Below, one piece after another: positions 1 to 4,844 of a stretch of 5,842 nucleotides of DNA. A model generated the notes under the pieces. It had not been told where the DNA came from, did not search any database, and was given only the letters and a program-made list of their open reading frames with translations. This DNA comes from Micavibrio aeruginosavorus (lineage in GTDB: Bacteria; Pseudomonadota; Alphaproteobacteria; UBA9219): positions 1 to 5,842 of the forward strand of contig DYNT01000085.1 in assembly GCA_020720905.1 (NCBI GenBank). Reading direction: 5' to 3'. The translations under genes and the position numbers were made by a program. The stretch's first letter is position 1; every line of letters begins with the position of its first letter.

Positions 1-1
1 A

Positions 2-322
2 CGTCTGCGCCGCCATAAAAATCGTTTGAAAAAGCATCATCAAGAACAGCTTGCCGATCAGGCCGTTCTTGCCCAATCTTTCGTGTTAAAGGCCGAACAG
101 GCTGATGAAGCTGATACAGGGCACGATAACCCGCTTGTCGTGGCCGAAATGACAACGCCGATTGAAATGTTGACGGTTAGTCAGGCCGTGATGCGTTTGG
201 ATCTTGGCGATCTGCCGGCTTTGCTGTTTCGGAATAAAGCGCATGGTGGTCTTAACATGATCTATCGTCGCGGCGACAATAACATCGGCTGGGTTGATCC
301 TAGCGATAGTGCCAAAGCGTAA
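2..322 (+). CDS. hpf: Long-form ribosome hibernation promoting factor (3' part)
   Basis: This is the C-terminal 106 residues of a ribosome hibernation factor; the frame is open to the left edge, so the true start lies upstream. The first visible residues (RLRRHKNRLKKHH) match the basic end of the N-terminal S30AE/HPF domain. A variable acidic linker follows, then the long-form C-terminal domain at about fragment residues 53-99, with the recognisable VSQAVMRLDL, LLFRN, NMIYRRGDNNIGWVDP pattern. In this family the N-terminal domain binds the 30S decoding region and the C-terminal domain dimerises to form inactive 100S ribosomes in slow growth. The gene ends 11 bases before ptsN, so the two are probably cotranscribed. 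A TTG at 26 is internal to the frame and is not the start. The family call is firm; only the N-terminal extent is unknown. Confidence 0.93.
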   Translation, partial: RLRRHKNRLKKHHQEQLADQAVLAQSFVLKAEQADEADTGHDNPLVVAEMTTPIEMLTVSQAVMRLDLGDLPALLFRNKAHGGLNMIYRRGDNNIGWVDPSDSAKA

Positions 323-333
323 AGGCGCAGACG

Positions 334-810
334 ATGAACAAGCCCGCCTCTTTTTGTGACTTGCTCGGCTCTAGGTCTGTTTTGATTGGCGTTGACGCCA
401 CGGACAAAAAACAAACCATCCAAGCTCTTGCGCAGCATGTCGCTGCGCAACTGGGCTTGGAAGAGCATGTTGTCTTTGATGTTTTATGGGAGCGGGAGAA
501 GCTGGGCACGACAGGGGTTGGGCAGGGTATTGCCATTCCTCATGGTCGTGTCGCGGGGCTTGAGAAAGTCTGTGGTTTTTTTGTTCGTTTGAAGACGCCT
601 GTTGATTTTGATTCTGTTGATCAGCGTCCTGTTGATTTGGTCTTTCTTTTATTAGCGCCAGAATCGGCAGGGGCTGATCATCTTCATGCGTTGGCCGCTG
701 TTTCGCGTGTTTTGCGCGATGAGAATCTTTGCGAAAAGTTCCGTATGGCTCAAAATGTTGAAGTCCTTATGACTCTTTTGTGTAAGACATCAACGGCTGA
801 AGCGGCCTGA
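334..810 (+). CDS. ptsN: Nitrogen-regulatory PTS EIIA component (EIIA-Ntr)
   Basis: A complete 158-residue protein of the PTS EIIA type-2 (fructose/mannitol) family, the usual length for PtsN. The phosphorylated histidine is His70 in the signature GIAIPHGR, preceded by EREKLGTTGVGQ, and a second conserved region, LLLAPESAGADHLHAL, sits at residues 105-120. EIIA-Ntr accepts phosphate from the EI-Ntr/NPr chain and acts in the cytoplasm as a regulator rather than a sugar transporter; known targets include potassium transport and stringent-response enzymes. The ATG at 334 has an AAAGG sequence about 9 bases upstream, a modest ribosome binding site. It directly follows hpf, as in many proteobacterial rpoN clusters. 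Codons are rich in T at the third position, in contrast to the minus-strand operon. The identity is secure; the targets in this organism are not visible. Confidence 0.95.
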   Translation: MNKPASFCDLLGSRSVLIGVDATDKKQTIQALAQHVAAQLGLEEHVVFDVLWEREKLGTTGVGQGIAIPHGRVAGLEKVCGFFVRLKTPVDFDSVDQRPVDLVFLLLAPESAGADHLHALAAVSRVLRDENLCEKFRMAQNVEVLMTLLCKTSTAEAA

Positions 811-824
811 GACAGCAGACCCTC

Positions 825-853
825 TTGACAAAAAGAGGATGTTGGCGTGTCAT
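825..853 (+). promoter_or_regulatory. Possible sigma70-type promoter for the small membrane protein gene
   Basis: A perfect TTGACA hexamer at 825-830 is followed after 17 bases by TGTCAT at 848-853, which matches four of six positions of the TATAAT box. A transcript from it would begin at or just before the ATG at 861, so the mRNA would be nearly leaderless; no good Shine-Dalgarno sequence stands at the right distance from that ATG. The -35 hexamer overlaps a small inverted repeat (CCTCTT at 821-826, AAGAGG at 833-838). This is a motif match only. The gene could equally be read through from ptsN. Confidence 0.3.
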
Positions 854-860
854 AAAAGAT

Positions 861-1046
861 ATGCAAAGACCAAACAAGAAAAAAGAAGCTGAGTGGCCAT
901 CCTTTGTTTTTGGCCTGATCTTTATTGCTGCGGTTTTATTTGTTATTGTTTATTTGGGTATGAACGCTAAGCCAGAAAAACCGTGGGTTTGCGACACGGC
1001 TGGTCGTTCAGCCTCCCTGACGCGCTTTGGCTCTTGCCATAAGTAG
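861..1046 (+). CDS. Small single-pass membrane protein of unknown function
   Basis: I do not recognise this 61-residue protein. It has a lysine-rich cytoplasmic start (RPNKKKEAEW), one clear membrane helix at about residues 14-33 (SFVFGLIFIAAVLFVIVYLG), and a short tail of about 28 residues. By the positive-inside rule the tail should face the periplasm; it holds two cysteines, Cys44 and Cys59, spaced so that they could form a disulfide or bind a cofactor. ATG 861 is preferred as start because the helix then sits normally near the N-terminus. An in-frame TTG at 825 would add 12 residues but coincides with a TTGACA promoter-like hexamer. The gene lies 50 bases after ptsN on the same strand and is convergent with the assembly operon. 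A strong membrane helix in an otherwise plausible frame supports a real gene; lack of a clear ribosome site lowers confidence. Confidence 0.6.
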   Translation: MQRPNKKKEAEWPSFVFGLIFIAAVLFVIVYLGMNAKPEKPWVCDTAGRSASLTRFGSCHK

Positions 1047-1139
1047 ATTGATGGCAGAAGGCGGCGCGGCAGTTTTCAAGTTGACGTAGTCTATATATGA
1101 TTGTGATGCTGTTTTTTTCTAGGCGGAGGGCCTGTCTTT
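1047..1139. other. Convergent intergenic gap without a clear terminator
   Basis: These 93 bases separate the stop of the small membrane protein gene from the stop of the last operon gene on the other strand. They hold an AT-rich stretch with CTATATATGATT (1091-1102), a seven-T run (1112-1118) and a short inverted repeat AGGC-GGAGG-GCCT (1121-1133). A second weak repeat, TGCCAT (1035-1040) with ATGGCA (1051-1056), straddles the plus-strand stop. Neither repeat is followed by a proper T-tract in the strand where it would be needed, so no intrinsic terminator is called. No small reading frame or RNA gene was recognised. Confidence 0.5.
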
Positions 1140-1541
1140 CTAATAAATTCCTTCCATAACCGCGCCTGTGAGAAGGTTGAAGCTTTGATTGGGGCGGAGC
1201 GTCACCTCGCGTGGTTCTTTCTCGCCCCCCATAAGGAGGGACAGGTGCACGCTTTCTGGCGTGACGCTTAGGATATGAAGGTTGGGGCGAGCGGTTTGCG
1301 GCGTCCATTTTTCGCCTTGCAGCCATACAATCCACTGATCCTGATCGATATAGACAAGGCTTCCGCAATGAAGAACATGCTTGGCTTGCGTTAGCAAAGC
1401 GGGCTGCTCGTGGCGCAAGGCTGTTTCGATTTGCCATACTTCTTGGGGCGAGTAGAACAGCGAGGGCGGCGCGTCTTGTGCCTCAAGGGAGGAGGGGAAC
1501 GCGAGGCCAAGCGCGGCAAGAAAAAGAACTTTTTCTATCAT
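1140..1541 (-). CDS. Exported PilP/GspC/MshK-like assembly protein, putative
   Basis: A 133-residue protein, last in the operon. It begins with a signal peptide (MIEKVLFLAALGLAFPSSLEA, probable cleavage after Ala21, before QDAPP). The rest is a small, probably beta-rich domain; residues 58-130 contain HCGSLVYIDQDQWIVWLQG, a WTPQ turn, LHILSVTPESVHLSLLM, and VTLRPNQSFNLLTGAVMEG. The pattern of a short strand motif ending in a G-x-V-x-EG-like turn resembles the periplasmic domains of PilP, GspC and MshK, which link the inner-membrane platform to the secretin. I infer that role mainly from this and from its place after the M/PilO-like gene. Unlike typical PilP it has no lipobox cysteine; its only cysteine is Cys59. 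The ATG at 1541 overlaps the stop of the previous gene as ATGA. An in-frame ATG at 1577 would put 12 residues before the signal peptide and a longer overlap, so it is less likely. Confidence 0.6.
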   Translation of the reverse strand: MIEKVLFLAALGLAFPSSLEAQDAPPSLFYSPQEVWQIETALRHEQPALLTQAKHVLHCGSLVYIDQDQWIVWLQGEKWTPQTARPNLHILSVTPESVHLSLLMGGEKEPREVTLRPNQSFNLLTGAVMEGIY

Positions 1542-2140
1542 GGCGCGGAGGCTTCTTGCGGCGCGTTGGTCAGCCACAAAAAGCGCGCCGTGATATGAAG
1601 ATTAAGCGCTGCCAGTGGTGAGTCCTCATGAGAGGCAAGGGGTTTGATGGAGAGTTGTTGCAGATGAAGCCTGCCATCCAGCGCATTGAGGCGAGCCAAA
1701 AAGCCAAGGCTATCGCCATCATGGGGCGCATCGGCTTCTAGGGTCAAGGTGCTTTGGGTGATGCCTTCGATGCCTGTGAAGGGGCCTTCTTCTGTCCATG
1801 TCTGTGCGGGAGAGAGAAGGTAATTCACGTTAAACAGGCGCGACGAAGCCGCGATACTTTCAAGGCGTTGCGAAAGATGTTGGCGGTTGCTGGGCGCTAA
1901 AAGAGTTTCAGCATCGATGGGGTTAAGTGTTTCATCAATGGTTTGGGCGGTCTGTAGATCCGCTTCAAATTGTACCTTCTGTTGGGCAAGAGCCAAGAAG
2001 TGCTCAGCCAGTTCATTCTGTTGAAGGGTGAGGCGGGTTTGCAGCTTTTGCGCGATGGAGGGTTCAATCAGCACCAGCACAACGGCGCAGAAAAGTCCCG
2101 TCATCCATGCGCGATGATAAAGCCATGGGGGGCGTGTCAT
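1538..2140 (-). CDS. GspM/PilO/MshJ-like bitopic assembly protein, putative
   Basis: A 200-residue protein with a short cytoplasmic start, one membrane helix at about residues 12-28 (WMTGLFCAVVLVLIEPS), a glutamine-rich probable coiled coil at 31-68, and a periplasmic domain of about 120 residues. That is the architecture of GspM, PilO and MshJ, which pair with GspL, PilN or MshI to form the inner-membrane scaffold under the filament. The C-terminal half has two stretches typical of a ferredoxin-like fold: a strand with TLTLEADAP followed by a helix (SLGFLARLNALDG), then a strand pair LHLQQLSIKPL and LNLHITARFLWL. Sequence signatures are weak in this family, so the call leans on architecture and gene order. 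The ATG at 2140 overlaps the previous stop as ATGA and has AAGGA 7 bases upstream. Confidence 0.7.
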   Translation of the reverse strand: MTRPPWLYHRAWMTGLFCAVVLVLIEPSIAQKLQTRLTLQQNELAEHFLALAQQKVQFEADLQTAQTIDETLNPIDAETLLAPSNRQHLSQRLESIAASSRLFNVNYLLSPAQTWTEEGPFTGIEGITQSTLTLEADAPHDGDSLGFLARLNALDGRLHLQQLSIKPLASHEDSPLAALNLHITARFLWLTNAPQEASAP

Positions 2141-3630
2141 GGCGCTTTCCTTTCGATGAGGAAGGTTGCTGTGGCTTGATGATCATCGTTTTGGCTTTGG
2201 CTGGAAAGCGGCGCGTTGGCGGCAGGGGGGCTGGTGCGGCTGCTGACGGTGATGACATAATCTAGCAAGCCGTCTTGTAAGACATGCCGCAGCGTATCGA
2301 TTTGAATCCTATTTTGATCACGCTCAAGGTTGGTTAGCGTTGATTGTTTTTCGCCGCCTTCTGACGTGATCAAACGGAGATCAAGGGTTAAGCGGTTGGG
2401 TTGCCAGTCCAGCGCGCTCGCCCGTGCGCGGCCTTGCAGTAAGGGGGCAATCTCTTCCAAAAGCGCGACAACTTCAGGCTGTTCGTTTTGGAATAAGCGT
2501 TTGCGTTCGACGGCTTTGCGTAAAGTTGCCAGTGTTTGCGCGTCATCGCCGGATGCCGCGTTGGCTTGCGAGGCCATAAAACTAGCCTCAAGCCTTTGCA
2601 CGCTTTGGCGCGCTGCGCTGACGGCTCGTTGGCTTTTGATGAGGAGGGCGGCGTCCACGCTTATCATTGCAAGGAGGATCGTGACAACAAAGCCTGTCAC
2701 AATCCGCCCCACACGACGGATCAGCGCGGCTTGATAAAGCCGTCGCGTTTCTGGTTTCATCAAAACAAGAGAGGGCTTCCGTTTTTGCGCCAGCGCAAGA
2801 AGGTGAACAAGATCACTGTGGGGTTCTTCTTCGGACGGCGCAAAGGGCAGCCCCAATTGAACCGCCGCTTGGTAAGGTGTGAAGAAGCGGCGCGTCGTGA
2901 CATCCATCGGTGTGACGGCCAAAGCTTCATGCGTGGCGGCGGGTAAAAGGGCCATGAGTGAGAGAGGCTCTTCAGGGGTCAGGCCAAAACGCGCCAAATA
3001 ATCGCGCAAGGCTTTGACCTCAAGAGCGATTGTGGAGGCGATAAGCCCCGCGCTGGCCGAAGATGGTGGCGCGGTTGTCAGGCGCGTGAAGACCAGTTGT
3101 CCATCGCGTGTGGCGATGAAACGATAGCGGCCTGTTTTCTGGTGCATGAGGCAAAAGGCCCAGCCTTTGGCGGCCACAGGATCAAGGCGCGTGACGAGTG
3201 TTGCGCTCTCCATGGGCAGGAGGCTGACAAATCCCGATAAAGCAGGGCGCATCTTCAGCCGTTCAAACCAAGCCGTGAGGGCCTCATTGTCTTGGACGGC
3301 CACGAGCAGGGCCATTTTATCTTTGTTTTGCAATAAAGCTTTAAGGTCAGTTTGTTCAAAGGCGTTTTTCAGTCGCCGCTTCAGGATCTTGGTGCGATCC
3401 CAGAAGGCTAAGGGGGGCAGTGTCTCTGTTTGGTAAAGCTGTGCCTGTCCGTCATAAAGGATCAAGACAGGAATGCGCGGCGCGGCAGCTAATTCGTCCA
3501 TGATCGCGTCTGTTTCGTCTTTGTCGTGGCTGGCGGCAAAAACGGGATGAGATTCTTTCAGATGGGCAGGCGGCAGCAAAAACGCGCCTTTGTCGCCGAT
3601 CAAAAGAAGAAAGAGGCGCTTTGTGTTCAT
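2137..3630 (-). CDS. GspL-like / PilM-PilN-like inner-membrane assembly protein
   Basis: A 497-residue protein. Residues 1-300 form a cytoplasmic region that resembles the actin-like PilM/GspL/MshI domain: KGWAFCLMHQ, then GRYRFIATRDGQLVFTRLT and a helix with EVKALRDYLARFGL followed by LSLMALLPA. A single membrane helix spans about 310-331 (IVTGFVVTILLAMISVDAALL), followed by a heptad-like stretch (332-380) and a periplasmic domain (385-497) with RASALDWQPNRLTLDLRL, the strand-helix pattern of PilN/GspL. This is the layout of GspL, or of PilM and PilN joined in one chain. In known systems the cytoplasmic part docks the E ATPase and the periplasmic part pairs with GspM/PilO. I see no obvious ATP-binding motifs of PilM. 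The ATG at 3630 overlaps the GspF stop as ATGA, with AGGGGA 10 bases upstream; an in-frame ATG at 3702 would add 24 residues read through gspF coding sequence and is rejected. Confidence 0.75.
   Translation of the reverse strand: MNTKRLFLLLIGDKGAFLLPPAHLKESHPVFAASHDKDETDAIMDELAAAPRIPVLILYDGQAQLYQTETLPPLAFWDRTKILKRRLKNAFEQTDLKALLQNKDKMALLVAVQDNEALTAWFERLKMRPALSGFVSLLPMESATLVTRLDPVAAKGWAFCLMHQKTGRYRFIATRDGQLVFTRLTTAPPSSASAGLIASTIALEVKALRDYLARFGLTPEEPLSLMALLPAATHEALAVTPMDVTTRRFFTPYQAAVQLGLPFAPSEEEPHSDLVHLLALAQKRKPSLVLMKPETRRLYQAALIRRVGRIVTGFVVTILLAMISVDAALLIKSQRAVSAARQSVQRLEASFMASQANAASGDDAQTLATLRKAVERKRLFQNEQPEVVALLEEIAPLLQGRARASALDWQPNRLTLDLRLITSEGGEKQSTLTNLERDQNRIQIDTLRHVLQDGLLDYVITVSSRTSPPAANAPLSSQSQNDDHQATATFLIERKAP
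2148..2152 (-). promoter_or_regulatory. Ribosome binding site of the GspM/PilO-like gene
   Basis: On the minus strand AAGGA (within GAAAGGAAAG) ends 7 bases before the ATG at 2140. It is the clearest Shine-Dalgarno sequence among the four internal junctions of the operon. It lies inside the 3' end of the preceding coding region and supports the start at the ATGA overlap. Confidence 0.6.
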
Positions 3631-4844
3631 GGCGCTACCATCCCCTGTGCCAAAGGCGCGAGTGAGCCATAGACAGGCCCAAGAACGGCCAGAACGATCC
3701 ATGCCAAAAGCCCGCCGACCAGAAGCGTGAGCGCAGGCTCTAACGCGCCAAGAAAAGCATCGATGGATTCTTTGGCCTGTGCTTGATAGGATTCCGCGAT
3801 GTCGTCAAGAACGGCCTCTAGCGTGCCGCTTTTCTCCGCGATGATCAAGCGCTGCGTGATCAGCCGGTCGAGTAAAGCCGCCATCGCTTGGGACAAGGGC
3901 TTGCCTGTCAGAAGGTCGCCTTTGGCCTCTATCACTTGCGCTTCCAGTGCTGCGTTGACGCAGGTTGGTGCGGCTGTCTCTAAGGCTTCGGGAAGGGAAA
4001 GCCCTGCCTTGATCAACAGGGCAAAGCTTCCCATGAGGCGTGAGAGCGCAATTTTTTGAAGAAGCGCGCCCATCACAGGACAGGAAAGAAGGAGGCGATC
4101 CGTTGTGATTTTAATGACCTGATGGTGGCGGCGCAAAAGCATAAGGGGGAGAAGGGCGATCATCGTCGCAAGCGGCAACGCCCACCATAAGGTTGAAAAC
4201 AGAGAGGCGCTGCCTATGAGAAAGCGTGTCATGGGGGGTAAAGCTGTTCCTAAACTGGTCAAAAAGGCGATCAGTTGCGGCACGACAAATGTCATCATAA
4301 AGCCCGTTACGCTCAAGGCGACGGCCAAAAGGAACAAGGGATAGCGCACAGCGCGGCGGAGTTGTTTTTTGATGGCTTGCTGTTCTTGAAGATGGCGCGT
4401 GAGGCGCAAGAACGTCTCAGCAAGGTTACCGTTTTTCTCGCCTGCGTGAAGAATAGAAAGCTCCACGGTGTCAAAAAGAAAAGGGACTCTTTCAAAACTT
4501 TGCGTGATCGAGGCACCTGCCAGAAAATGTTTTTCAAGAGTGCCTAAGTGATGACGCAATGTGACGCTGCTTGTGGCGTGTAAGACATGGCTAAGCGCTT
4601 GCGCGAATGGCATCCCTGCTTTTAAAAGATCACACAGTTGGCTGCAAAGAAGAAGGCGTTCTTCGCCGCGCAGCGCAGAGTGAACCCAAAGGGTTGAGGT
4701 CTTCTCGCGGCGTTCGCGGGCTTCGATCAGCTCCATATCCTGCTGCTGTAAAAGGGCGGCTAGGTCACTTTCATGCGCCGCCGTCATCAGGCCTTTTTGC
4801 AGGCGACCTTCTGCGGTTACGGCGCGATAGGCATAGGCTGTCAT
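3627..4844 (-). CDS. gspF: Type II secretion / type IV pilus platform protein, GspF/PilC family
   Basis: A complete 405-residue inner-membrane platform protein, the normal family length. The N-terminus (TAYAYRAVTAEGRLQKG, then a helix ending LLQQQDMELIEA) is the standard GspF opening. Two T2SSF helical repeats follow: the first at about 66-189 (LCSQLCDLLKAGMPFAQALSHV, ILHAGEKNGNLAETF, RRAVRYPLFLLAVALSV), the second at about 268-392 (LSRLMGSFALLIKAGLSLPEAL, IIAEKSGTLEAVLDDIAESYQ, ALEPALTLLVGGLLAWIVLAVLGPVYGS). Predicted membrane segments lie near 169-190, 213-236 and 371-393. In characterised machines this protein sits at the centre of the platform and is driven by the E ATPase to lift pilin subunits. 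Its start overlaps the gspE stop and its end overlaps the next gene, both as ATGA. The family is certain; whether it serves secretion or a pilus is not, so the symbol is used in the generic sense. Confidence 0.93.
   Translation of the reverse strand: MTAYAYRAVTAEGRLQKGLMTAAHESDLAALLQQQDMELIEARERREKTSTLWVHSALRGEERLLLCSQLCDLLKAGMPFAQALSHVLHATSSVTLRHHLGTLEKHFLAGASITQSFERVPFLFDTVELSILHAGEKNGNLAETFLRLTRHLQEQQAIKKQLRRAVRYPLFLLAVALSVTGFMMTFVVPQLIAFLTSLGTALPPMTRFLIGSASLFSTLWWALPLATMIALLPLMLLRRHHQVIKITTDRLLLSCPVMGALLQKIALSRLMGSFALLIKAGLSLPEALETAAPTCVNAALEAQVIEAKGDLLTGKPLSQAMAALLDRLITQRLIIAEKSGTLEAVLDDIAESYQAQAKESIDAFLGALEPALTLLVGGLLAWIVLAVLGPVYGSLAPLAQGMVAP
3641..3646 (-). promoter_or_regulatory. Ribosome binding site deciding the start of the GspL-like gene
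   Basis: On the minus strand AGGGGA stands 10 bases before the ATG at 3630. Together with the ATGA overlap it favours that start over the longer in-frame option at 3702, which would overlap gspF by about 75 bases. Confidence 0.45.

Noticed and set aside
821..838. CCTCTT-GACAAA-AAGAGG hairpin after ptsN as a terminator
   Set aside because: The stem is six pairs with half of them A-T, and the sequence after it (ATGTTGGCG) has no T-tract.
825..860. TTG at 825 as start of the small membrane protein
   Set aside because: It has no ribosome binding site and coincides with a TTGACA hexamer; ATG 861 gives a normal short cytoplasmic start before the membrane helix. It cannot be fully excluded.
1081..1109. 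TTGACG with a nearby TATATATGAT as a plus-strand promoter
   Set aside because: The good -10-like sequences are only 5 to 9 bases from the hexamer, and at 17 bases the sequence is TGATGC, a poor match. It would also only transcribe antisense to the operon.
1121..1139. AGGC-GGAGG-GCCT followed by GTCTTTC as a plus-strand terminator
   Set aside because: The stem has only four base pairs and the following stretch is not a continuous T-run; the seven-T run at 1112-1118 precedes the stem instead of following it.
967..1437. Minus-strand open frame of 156 codons across the intergenic gap and the end of the operon
   Set aside because: Its product is arginine- and serine-rich with no domain, and it lies in another frame of the PilP-like gene, whose signal peptide and ATGA overlap mark the real frame.
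2330..2946. Plus-strand open frames opposite the GspL-like gene (2330-2734 and 2536-2946)
   Set aside because: They are low-complexity Arg/Ser/Ala-rich products complementary to a well-supported coding frame, with no ribosome site or recognisable domain.
3631..3702. Longer start (ATG at 3702) for the GspL-like protein
   Set aside because: The extra 24 residues are read through the gspF coding region, and the ATG at 3630 has both the ATGA overlap seen at the other junctions and AGGGGA at a usable distance.
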